DNA from: Vombatus ursinus | Lineage: Eukaryota > Chordata > Mammalia > Diprotodontia > Vombatidae | Length of the DNA: 64,000 nucleotides | Assembly: GCF_900497805.2 (NCBI RefSeq) | Contig: NW_020954681.1 | Span: 4,072,073 to 4,136,072, forward strand | Reading direction: 5' to 3' | Shown here: in pieces, positions 55,263-64,000 of the stretch | Numbering within the stretch: the stretch's first letter is position 1 | Layout: the number at the start of each line of letters is the position of its first letter | The notes under the pieces: model-generated | What the model was told of the DNA's origin: nothing | Seen by the model: the letters and a program-made list of their open reading frames with translations, nothing else | Database searches by the model: none | Program-made: the position numbers and the translations under genes

Positions 55263-56223
55263 AAGTGTAATATTGTTAAGACAGAATAGGGCTTTGAGAA
55301 CTGAATAGCAGTCTGCCATTTGTATTCCTGAAGGACAAGCCATTCCCTCTCACCTCTGAGAGCAAGCTGGGACTATTAGCATTTTTCAGCCAGAAGTTCG
55401 ACTTAAATCAAGCCAAGGAATTCTTAAAGGGATCCCCGCAATCCACAGGAGATGGATTTAGAGGAAAGAGCTAAGAGCTAAGCAGCAGTGGCAGGGCAGA
55501 AAAGCCGTCCTGGGCCCCACCCTGAACTCAAGGAGCCAAGCTAGAAAGATCTGGCACACAGGGGCGACAACTGAAAGGAAATTCTAAAAAGGAGAAACTA
55601 ACCAGAGATGAGATGCCATAGAGAAGGGAAGGAGAGAGGTGAGCAGCTCCAAATAGGACTCCCACTGATATTAGTGGTTGTAGTTACCTCTTCAAGGCCT
55701 GAAGTAAGTTCCCCCAAAAGAATGACTTTTTCTCCAACTTCCCTCCCTGTGCCTATCCAATAACAGACACTGTATTAAATTCTGCTGCCATCTTTTGCCT
55801 AAATGTTTTCTGTTTCCTGATTTGGCTTCAAATATAAAGAGACCAGGGGTTTAGGAAGATGCACAAAACCTTACACTAGGCCAGAGAGCCAAACCTCTGT
55901 CTGAATGTCAGAGATTTTCATAATCAGGGACTCTGTACTATTGAGAGGGCACTAATAAATTTTCATCCGATTGATATCAGATGAAACTCCAGGGAAAGCC
56001 TGGAAAGGGGTTGCAGGGATCTGAGGGTGGTATGTTGCCCATAGACTAAAAGTGAGTTGTAGATGTTGGGTGTGGTTAATTACCCCTCAGGCCTCAGATG
56101 AGAAAGGAGACCAGGCAGGATGGAAGTAGGTGAGGCCTCCTCGAGGTTCAGCTCTGCCCCTTCTAGAAGGGAGGAAGGAGCAGGAAAGGTGGAGTACTTT
56201 GCCCAGTGCTATCCACTGGCCTT
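55263..56223. other. About 950 bases with no gene
   Basis: No recognised repeat. Only short frames. Confidence 0.35.
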
Positions 56224-56240
56224 ACAAAGGGAAAGCATAG

Positions 56241-56395
56241 GGACAGCTAGGTGGTGCAGTGGATAGAGCACCGGCCCTGGAATCAGGAGGACCTGAGTTC
56301 AAATCCAGACTCAGACACATACATTTAATAGCTGTGTGACCTGGGGCAAGTCACTTAACCCCATCCTAACCAAAAAAACAAAAACTAACAAACAA
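56241..56395 (+). mobile_element. Marsupial tRNA-derived SINE, exact 17-bp target duplication
   Basis: Head GGGACAGCTAGGTGGTGCAG to an A-rich CAAAAACTAACAAACAA tail. ACAAAGGGAAAGCATAG occurs exactly at 56224-56240 and 56396-56412, so this is one of the youngest insertions in the window. Confidence 0.96.
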
Positions 56396-56412
56396 ACAAA
56401 GGGAAAGCATAG

Positions 56413-57000
56413 CAGCCAACAAATGCACAAAAAATGAGATAGAGAAATATTCTCTATAAAACAGTTTAAGATCCCGAGTCTTGCTCTCCACTTAACATGA
56501 ATTTTACCTGCCTGCATTTTTTCAGTTTGATAGAGACAGATGACAAGTGTATCAGTTCAAAGCTTTCCCAGGGTCTCACATTTGTGAGGTTTCCATGTTT
56601 TTTTCACATGACAATAGCCAATAACAAACTTCTACCTCACTGATCTTCAGAAAGTGGTGTGACATGAAGTGCTGGATGCCAAGGCCCTTCACAGCCTTCT
56701 GGGGACCAATCACAGGAACTCCTCCATTAGCCTAAGAGTCATATCAAGTCTGCAAAATCCAAAGAAGAGGCTCCATCACTGACAGTGCTCTCATGAGGAG
56801 CAAAGGAGCTAAGCCGGGATAGAAAGGCCTTGGCAAACCTGAAAGTACTACGTAAGTGTCAACTATTATCATATGATTATTTATGAGCAGAAAAAATCAT
56901 TTCACTGACAAGATTATTTGTAATATACATGCATACAGTACTTTCAGGAAAGACGCTTTTCAGTTCTGTTCAGTTTGTTCATTTAAGTAAATATATATTT
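56413..57000. other. No gene seen
   Basis: Apparently unique, followed by a TA-rich stretch at 56990-57060. Confidence 0.35.
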
Positions 57001-57194
57001 ATATATACATATTACATACATAGATAATATATGTATATAGAATATATAGACGTATACACACATGGTAGATGCATATCATTGTTGTTACTGTTATATGAAG
57101 AGACCTGGAGCTGTTTAAGGACCTTATTGCCAGAGTGGTCACTGGGCAACAAATTTTTTTTAATCTTCAAAGACCCTCTATTAAGTTACAGAAT

Positions 57195-57352
57195 AGGAGT
57201 TCATAACTGTTGCTGCATCATGGACCCTTCTGGCAATATGGTACAGCCTAGGGACTCAGATTAATGTTTTTAAATAATTGAAAGAAATGCTAGATTTTAG
57301 TTTGAGCTTGGTGAAACAGACATTCAAGTTCACGGACTCCCTATTATAGAGC
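57195..57352 (+). mobile_element. hAT-like nonautonomous transposon, GGTTCTT family, copy 3
   Basis: AGGAGTTCATAACTG, GCATCATGGACCCTTCTGG, AGATTAATGTTTTTAAATA, GTTCACGGACTCCC. The right end is degraded. Confidence 0.55.
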
Positions 57353-57789
57353 AATTTCAGCTTGTCCCATTAAAGGAGAAACCACACCCACAAAATCACA
57401 GATTATTTATTCAAGTGTATATGTGTGTATGTGTGTGTGTGTGTACATGTGTGCAATTGCATGCATGCATGTACCTGGACATCAACTCATGTATATGTGT
57501 TGCAAAAATCCTCAAAACTGGGCCCAATCTTTTAGTAAAATAGATTCAACACATAAGGAACCATGTCTTTATCTTTCTCATACTTTTTTTTTCTCCTAAA
57601 AATTAACAAACTTTACATGATCCTGAGTGGGACAATCCCAGACAATACCAGCACAGCTAAGAAGCAAGGCCCAAGTAGACAGCTTCTAAAATCTGAGGAC
57701 CAGTGACAGGGAAGAAGACAAGATAAAGAAAGAGGCAAGAAAGGGTGGGGGAAATAGGGTTTCTACAGAAGGCCTCTCTCACTGAACAG

Positions 57790-58040
57790 CTACATCATGC
57801 AGCTAGGTAACAGTACACAGAGCCCTGAGACTGGAGTCAGGAAGACCTGAGCTCAAGTGTGATTTCAGACACTTACTAGCCATGTGACTCCAAGCAAGTC
57901 ACTTAACCCGTTTGCCTCGGTTTCTTCAACTATAAAATGGGAATAATAGCCCCTATGTCCCAGGGTTGTTGTGAGAAACAAATGAAATAATATTTGGAAA
58001 TTGCCTAACAGTGTAGGAGCTATACGTTAATTATTATATT
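57790..58040 (+). mobile_element. Full-length CORE-SINE of marsupial type
   Basis: GACTGGAGTCAGGAAGACCT, CAAGCAAGTCACTTAACCC, CAACTATAAAATGGGAATAA, CAGGGTTGTTGTGAGAAAC. Confidence 0.85.
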
Positions 58041-58266
58041 AGGGCATTGGCAGGAGTCAGGTAACAGAGATAACAGGGAAAGGGTGCAAAAGCTGTCTGC
58101 CAAAAAAGCTGCCTCTTAGGAACTACTGTCCCTCTTCCCTCCAGTCCCACCCCCTGTACTCCCCAAGGAAGAGTCACATAAATATAGAGTCTACTTAGAG
58201 TTAGCAGCAAAAGCCACAGTGAACTGAGGAGCCCCTTTCAGCCAGTGTGGAGGATGAGGTGATTGC

Positions 58267-58617
58267 TCAGATGACCTGCAAAGGTTTTTGGGATATGTTT
58301 GGGTTTCTGCCAGTTGGAAGTAATGACTGCAAGTGCAAAAAGCGCTGCCACACTTGAGAAGAAGGGGAAGGAGCAGAAGGAAGGCTCTCTGGCTTTCCAG
58401 GAATGATGCCCAGTGATGGCTGAGAGAATGGAGGAGGTGCTGAATTGTTAGAGCCAGAGAGTGGGGTTGTTGAAGATGCTGGAGCTGGCCCTTCTGAGGT
58501 CTCCTGTCCCCCAGAATGGAGAGGTGGAGCACCAACATCTGGGAGGACATCATATAAGGCTTTCTGAAAGAGAGCTGAAAATAGAAGAGCAGCCTCTCGG
58601 TCAGGTACATGGTACAT
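58267..58617 (-). CDS. Possible Pro/Ser-rich coding exon, unrecognised
   Basis: An ATG-initiated frame of 116 codons, preceded directly by an in-frame stop. It encodes LFQKALYDVLPDVGAPP followed by a Ser/Pro-rich, low-complexity stretch and VWQRFLHLQSLLP. Splice-like edges fit inside it: TTCTATTTTCAG before the CTCTCTTTCAG codons, and TTGCAG/GTCATC at the end. No repeat consensus covers it. I do not recognise the protein. A second frame of 139 codons overlaps on the same strand, which weakens the case. It could be a chance frame, an exon of an unseen gene, or a retrocopy fragment. Confidence 0.22.
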   Translation of the reverse strand: MYHVPDREAALLFSALFQKALYDVLPDVGAPPLHSGGQETSEGPAPASSTTPLSGSNNSAPPPFSQPSLGIIPGKPESLPSAPSPSSQVWQRFLHLQSLLPTGRNPNISQKPLQVI

Positions 58618-58636
58618 CTAGCAAGCTCTGCTTGAC

Positions 58637-58662
58637 CTATATATGTATATATATATATTTGT
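58637..58662 (+). repeat. (TA/TATG)n microsatellite
   Basis: TATATATGTATATATATATA. Confidence 0.9.
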
Positions 58663-58799
58663 CTCCAGACTTGTGGAGCAGATCAAGAGGGTTAAAAAGG
58701 AAAAATGGTGAGGGAGGAAGGAAACTGCTCACATACAGCTAGGAAGCCAGGTATCACAGAGAGTAGGAAGCTAGACAGAAAGATGGCTAAATGGTGGAA

Positions 58800-59110
58800 G
58801 GCACCAGACATGGGTAACCTGGAGAGCATCTCAAGGACGGGTAACCAGGATGGTAAAGTGCCTGGAGACCACATGCTATATGAGGATCAGTGAAAAGAAA
58901 TGGGACTCTTTCACGTGCAGAGGAGAAGCTCTGAGGAGGACACAGCAGCTTTCTTCAAGTATTGGCAGGGCTGATACATGAAAAAGGCAGAAACTGGCTT
59001 GGATTGGCCCCAGAAGGCAGAACTCATAGCACTATGTAGAAGTTGAAGAGAGGCAGATATATGAGACTTTGTATGAGGAAAGCCTTTGTAAGAATGAGAG
59101 ATATACAAAA
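58800..59110 (+). mobile_element. L3/CR1-type LINE fragment
   Basis: GGGTAACCTGGAGAGC, TTCTTCAAGTATTGGCAGGG, GGCCCCAGAAGGCAGAACTC. Confidence 0.75.
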
Positions 59111-59124
59111 GTGAAATGGGCTTA

Positions 59125-59420
59125 TGCTAGGCATCTGGGGAGCACAGTGGGTAGAGCACTGGGCTTGAATTCAGGAAGACCAGAGTTCAAATCCTACTTC
59201 AGACAACTGCTAGCTGTGTGATCCTGGGTAAGTTACTTAGCCTCTGCCTCAGTTTCTTCAGTGACATTTACTAGCTATGTGGTCATGGATGAGTTTCTGA
59301 GCTTCAGTTTCTTCACCTATAAAATAGGAATAAAACACCTGGAATACCCACAAAAAAGTTGCTGTGATGTTCAAAAGAGATCACATGTGCCAAACATTAC
59401 AGAAATGCCAGCTTGTCTCA
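59125..59420 (+). mobile_element. CORE-SINE with an internal duplication
   Basis: Head GGGGAGCACAGTGGGTAGAG; the body section ending CAGTTTCTTCA occurs twice (about 59205-59260 and 59265-59318), then the AAATAGGAATAAAACACC tail. Probably a recombinant of two SINE copies. Confidence 0.75.
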
Positions 59421-59519
59421 CAGTGAGTTGACAGTGGTTTTCCCTTTTTTTTAATGTAATATTTGATTTTTCCCCAGTTACATGTTAAAACAATTTTTAT
59501 AGTGTTTTGAAATACAGTA

Positions 59520-59725
59520 GAATATACAAAAGCTGTGGAGTCCGAAAGAAAGCTATGGTGGCACTGACCTGTGACTCAGAAGATATGGGTTCAAGTTCCC
59601 ATCTCTGCTACTGCCTTTCTCTATGGACATGGGCAAATCACTTCTCCTCTTGGGGACACTTGGAGATGACATTGTTGGATTAGGTGATTTCTGAGATCTT
59701 CCCATCTCAACTGTTATCATCCAAG
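59520..59725 (+). mobile_element. THER1 CORE-SINE
   Basis: CAGAAGATATGGGTTCAAGT, GGCAAATCACTTCTCCTC, TTAGGTGATTTCTGAGATC. Confidence 0.7.
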
Positions 59726-60893
59726 TGTCTGGGAAGCCTCGTGTGCATTTCTGTACAGTTTCCCCAGATTTAAGAGTTTATGAAGATGGCTCAGATGAGC
59801 AAAGGATCCAGGGGGCTGGACCCTAGGAATTCACACAGTTTGAGACTATTAACTATGATCTGAGAAATCAGGAAAAAAAGCAAAAAATTGAGTGCGATAA
59901 TAGGAAAAAAAACAAGAGGAATTGGTTTGACAATGTGCCTTGCCTTCATAATAGTATTTTTATGGGTATATTCAGGTTTCTGCTGAATTTATTATATCAG
60001 TGTCTCTCTGTTTCTATATTTTATCTGTATTGAATTAGGAGATGGTCGAATGTACAAAGCCACAATTTTGCTATACCATAAGAACTGAAATGTTCACTTT
60101 GTCTCCAAAATCCCTAGCACCAAGCAGGGATGACAACTTTACTATCATGCATTAATAATGAATAACACAGCAGAGAGCTTTTAAAGGTCCAGATTTCAAA
60201 TCATTAAAGGGGAAGTACACGGTGAATTCCCTTTCTTTAGAATATGTCTAACTCTGGAAGGAAGGCTTTAACACCGAGCAGCACGGAAAACCAGCAATGT
60301 ATTTAACTCTAAGTGCATTAGAACTAATCACTGAGGAGGTACACTTTACCTACAGAGGCTATGGCAGGAGGATGGAATGATTTTAGCTTCCAATATTTGT
60401 CACAAATGTCCACTGGGTTAGCTACAGCATTTTCTAATTTGATGAGCCTGCTTGCTGAGAGAAGAAAACGTTGGAGAGAATCGGACCATGGAGTCGTGAG
60501 AATGCACTGTCCCGGATCTCTCCCCTGGCTGCCTTTACTAAATAACCCTTTCCTTGGAGATACTCCAAGTGCCTGAAAGGCAGGCACTGTTATCTATATT
60601 CCGCAGGCAGGGAAGTGAATCTGGGAAAGGTTCTGTGCCATTATCAAAGACATTATAACAAGTCTGGCTGGAGTCACTTCCCCACAACACAATGATGCTC
60701 TGACTTGTTAGCCACACCTGGACATTCTTGAAAACTCTTCTCCCAAGAATACTTGGGCCTTTTGTTTCCCCTGTTTACTTTCTATGATGAGGTTGTCCTG
60801 CATCCTGACTTTAGAGAACATTCCTGAATTGCTCAATTGTCCCCACACAGCCAAGACCTGAGTCTATCATTTTTATTTGTCCTTTGAGGTTTC
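59726..60893. other. About 1.15 kb with no gene
   Basis: Apparently repeat-free. 60100-60310 is AT-rich with ATGCATTAATAATGAATAAC and may be regulatory. Opposed 71- and 87-codon frames at 60324-60587 lack motifs. Confidence 0.3.
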
Positions 60894-60966
60894 ATCATTC
60901 ATTCATTCATTCATTCATGCATTCATGCATGCATTCATTCACTCACTCATTCACTCATGCATTCAT
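60894..60966 (+). repeat. (CATT)n/(CATG) tetranucleotide repeat
   Basis: CATTCATTCATTCATGCATT and variants. Confidence 0.95.
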
Positions 60967-61009
60967 TTACAAACATTTATTAAGTACCTAATATAAATTC
61001 CTTAGCTAG

Positions 61010-61605
61010 GCATCTCTCAAACTAGATACCCCATCTCTGCATGCATTTGTGGAAGCCGTTACACATTCTTCCTCATCACTGCCTCTCTGAATTCTTGACT
61101 TCCTTGGAGGTTCAGCTAGGATTCCAGTCTCCTTGAAGCACCTCTGATCTCCCTAGTAGTTGGTACTCTCTCCCTCTTCCGTTCTCCTTGCACCCTAGCT
61201 ATCTGTAAGCATCCCATCTCCCAGCAGCCGTAGAGACAGTGAGCAGAGTGGATGGAGCACTGAATTTGGAGGCAGGACCCTGCCTCACACACATATGAAC
61301 CATGAGACCCTGGGCATATGGGTCCCTTAACTTCTCTGAGTTTCTCGTTCCTCGTCTGTAAAATGAAGTTAATGAACCCATGATGCCTTTGTCACAAGCC
61401 TGTTGTGAGGCTCAAATAACATCACACGCTTAAAGAACCTTTAAAGCTACTGAAAGGTAAGTTCTGATTAGGTAAGCTCCTAGAAGACAAGGGGGACTGC
61501 TGTTCTTTTCGTCTTTTTTTTTTCTTCTCGTCTTTTTACAACTAGGCTCCAGCACAGACAGAGAAGGAACTCAATAAATGTTTGTCAAACTGAATTGAAT
61601 GTGCC
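61010..61605 (+). mobile_element. L2 3' end split by a MIR
   Basis: L2: CTTCCTTGGAGGTTCAGC, CTCCTTGAAGCACCTCTGAT left; CTCCTAGAAGACAAGGGGGA and ACTCAATAAATGTTTGTCAA right. MIR (about 61210-61450): GTGGATGGAGCACTGAATTT, CTCGTCTGTAAAATGAAG, AGCCTGTTGTGAGGCTC. Confidence 0.8.
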
Positions 61606-61751
61606 CAGAATTGTTTTAAGAAGTGGAGGAGATACAGAGATAAACTACACCTGACTAAATCAAGGTCTAGGTCTAGTAAGAGACAGAGAAGATTTGTTGA
61701 GAGGTCACATGATAGAGTAGAAAAAGTCCTGGAATCAGAGGCTGAAGATTT

Positions 61752-61896
61752 GGTGCTTTTTTTTTTGGAGGCAATCAGGGTTAAGTGACTTGCTCAGGGT
61801 CACACAGCTAGTAAGTGTCTGAGGCTGGATTTGAACTCAGGTCCTCCTGACTCCAAGGCCAGTGCTCTATTCACTGAAGCATCATCTAGCTGCCCC
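61752..61896 (-). mobile_element. Marsupial tRNA-derived SINE in a CORE-SINE, antisense
   Basis: T run, GGTTAAGTGACTTGCTCAGG, GTAAGTGTCTGAGGCTGGAT, CATCTAGCTGCCCC. The host CORE-SINE continues at GACCCAGCTTTGAGTCC. Confidence 0.9.
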
Positions 61897-61959
61897 AAGA
61901 CCCAGCTTTGAGTCCTCACTTGCCCACTTGCTGGCTAAGTGACCCTGGACAAATGGGGA

Positions 61960-62972
61960 TTGGAGTTGCAGAATAGTCCAGTCTCCAGCTGCCAGGGAAT
62001 CTCCTCAGTGACATAGGATTGCATTCAATATCATGCACATGTGAAGGCTTTTGACCCTAAAGTGTTATGTTAAAATCTCTTGAACCCCCTGCTTTGTCAT
62101 CATTGTTTTCCCCCTGAACAACTGAAAAGCCACAAAAATAAGCAGAATAGAAAGACAAATTTGCCCTTTAGGAAGGAATAGAAAGATGACATATTGATAC
62201 TCAGGAAATAGGAATAAAACCCAAGGGAGAGTATCCATTGAAATATGTTGCCTAAAACATACGTGTCATATTCCATTACTTAGGTCAGAGTATATGATCA
62301 TCCAAGCTGCAGCCTATTTCATCAACTGTGGATTTCAAAATATCCCTTCATGCTCCCAGGAGCTTAGATTTAAAGCTCAAAGGGACCTGAGGTATAGGCT
62401 TTCACTAGGTGGTGGTGGGTATCTGCAGTAGCTTACCTTCCTCCAGATCATGAGAAATCTGGTATCCTTCATCAAATTCCCCAGGCTGTGATTCTAGCCC
62501 TACAGGAAGGAAGGAGTTAAAAAGTTAACATGAACTATAGCACCATCTTTTCCCTTCCCCCTCACCCTACCCAACCCCCCCAAAAAAAGAAAAGTAGTGA
62601 CAAACTGATCAATGCCTATTCTAAGTATTCCCCAACACGGCAGTACTCAGACCTTGGCTTGAATCCCAGATCAGACTTCCAACCTATCGAACAATAAACT
62701 ACCCCAGTCTTGTGACCTTTCCCATGCAACTAATAAGCATCAGTGCCAAGGGAAACACTTCTCTGTCCTCTAGCTCACGTTGTTAATTTCAGCAGATTGA
62801 GCCTTTGTGTCTGGTCATTCCCACTCTGTTGCTTTACCAAGTGTGGACTCCATCTTTGGAACTGTCTGGGCAAAAGTTCATGGGGCCAGGCCATGGAGCT
62901 AGCCTATACTATCACAGATAACGTGAATCTGCTTTGGACAGCTCAGGAAGCCTGATGATGTTTCTTAGCTCG

Positions 62973-62974
<2 letters not shown>
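61960..62974. other. About 1 kb with no gene
   Basis: No recognised repeat apart from short simple tracts. A 70-codon frame at 62743-62955 has no motif. Confidence 0.35.

Positions 62975-63042
<68 letters not shown>
62975..63042 (+). repeat. (TG)n microsatellite, about 34 units
   Basis: Longest uninterrupted dinucleotide run in the window. Confidence 0.98.
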
Positions 63043-63043
<1 letters not shown>

Positions 63044-63139
63044 GGGAGAAGGGGGTATACAGGGAAGGAGCCTGTTAGTTATCTGTCAGTTATGATTTCT
63101 GCATTCTGGGGCATAAGGGTATACAGTATGTCCTTAGTC

Positions 63140-63310
63140 CAGGAATCAAAGTGTAGTAAAAGTACTTGGACTTGATCCTGGCTTTGCTATGTACTACGTA
63201 ATCTTGGGCAAGTCATTTCCCCCTTTCCCTGGCCTCAGTTTCCCCATTTATACAGTGAGGAAATGGGATTAGATGATCCTTAGGGGGTCCCTCCCCTTTT
63301 GAAATTCTAC
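63140..63310 (+). mobile_element. THER1 CORE-SINE
   Basis: CTTGGGCAAGTCATTTCCCC, CCTCAGTTTCCCCATTTATA, GGGATTAGATGATCCTTAGG. Confidence 0.85.
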
Positions 63311-63619
63311 AATCCAATTCATACAGTCCTGTCTTTGTCCTAGGGGAAAGCTCCAGTTTTAGATTCTATTATGCAAAACTGGGAATCCCTCAGGAGGAGG
63401 TAAATGACTGTGTCTGTGTATATTTCACAAGATGAATGCATGAGTCAATGAATGTGACTGTGAGTGTATCTTTGAATATGTACATGTGTGTGCATTTGCA
63501 TCTCTGTTCTTCAGGGATCCTGGGAACTAAAAATATGTAGTGAGGATAAACCAAACAAACCTACCATGCAAATTATTTATGTAGCTAAACTATATATAAT
63601 GTTACCAATAGATCATATT

Positions 63620-64000
63620 TCTACAGTACCTTAAAGTTCAAAGAACTCTTTCATTCCCATCCTATGAGTTACGTAGTACAGGAATTTTTATTTTCATTTT
63701 TATTTTTTCAGATGATAAAACTGAAGCTTTGAGAGATGAAATTAATTGATTCTGCATTCTGTCATTAATCATCTATCTACTATGTCATGTACAGAGCCCT
63801 GTGCTAGGCACTAGGGGAAATACAAAATACACATAAGGCATGGTCTCTGCCCTCATAAACCTTACAGTCTAGTAGGGGGGAAAGATGCAGAAAGATAAGT
63901 GAAATTAACAGTCCATGGTACATACAGTAGAGAGGTATAAAACAAAGCACCAAATGGGTTAAAAGCAGAAGGTCTTTATCGACTCAGGGTGGAAATGAGA
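63620..64000 (-). mobile_element. MIR fragment then L2-type fragment, both antisense, running off the end
   Basis: MIR: ACCTTAAAGTTCAAAGAACTC (63629 onward). L2-like: AGAGCCCTGTGCTAGGCACT, CCCTCATAAACCTTACAGTC (63790 onward). Confidence 0.65.

Noticed and set aside
1-64000. Endogenous retrovirus or LTR element
   Set aside because: I found no paired long terminal repeats and no gag, pol or env-like protein blocks; the only reverse-transcriptase remnants are L2 or L1.

Overview
The window looks like marsupial (metatherian) nuclear DNA. The evidence is the repeat content: tRNA-headed SINEs beginning GGGGCAGCTAGGTGG, longer SINEs of the same kind with a BovB/RTE-like tail, CORE-SINEs of MIR/THER1 type, many L2 and L3/CR1 fragments, an opossum-type L1, and a small hAT family with 8-bp target duplications. 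I cannot tell the species. No bacterial-style operon, CRISPR array, rRNA or intact tRNA gene is visible, and I recognised no endogenous retrovirus or LTR.

Gene content is very low. Two long single-exon reading frames stand out, both on the minus strand at the left end. The first (469-1344) encodes an unrecognised protein with about five hydrophobic segments. The second (6532-7824) is an intronless, CpG-rich relative of the Rab GDP-dissociation inhibitors (GDI1/GDI2). It aligns to GDI without gaps over about 350 residues, but it has lost an in-frame start codon, carries one frame slip near its 3' end, and has replaced three of the four Rab-platform residues I could check. A third, much weaker candidate is a Pro/Ser-rich frame at 58267-58617 (minus).

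Layout: 0.3-8 kb holds the two minus-strand reading frames among old SINEs. 8.5-14.7 kb is a duplication cluster: a block present three times, interspersed with polypurine tracts and antisense THER1 copies, containing a 10-N gap. 15-35 kb is L2/L3/SINE-rich, with an unusual nested pair of inverted repeats at 18.5-20.1 kb. 35.5-39.0 kb is an L1 with both target duplications but an internal deletion. 39-64 kb is again L2/L3/SINE mosaic with several dateable nested insertions, a 40-bp minisatellite at 43.9 kb and a second large L2 fragment at 51.4-52.6 kb. Between these lie stretches of apparently unique DNA, some AT-rich and homeobox-site-like.

The genes show no sign of working together. The most interesting item is the GDI-like locus, whose ungapped divergence suggests a period of selection as a distinct paralogue. 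Repeat family names come from memory of consensus sequences, and all identity figures are estimates by eye.
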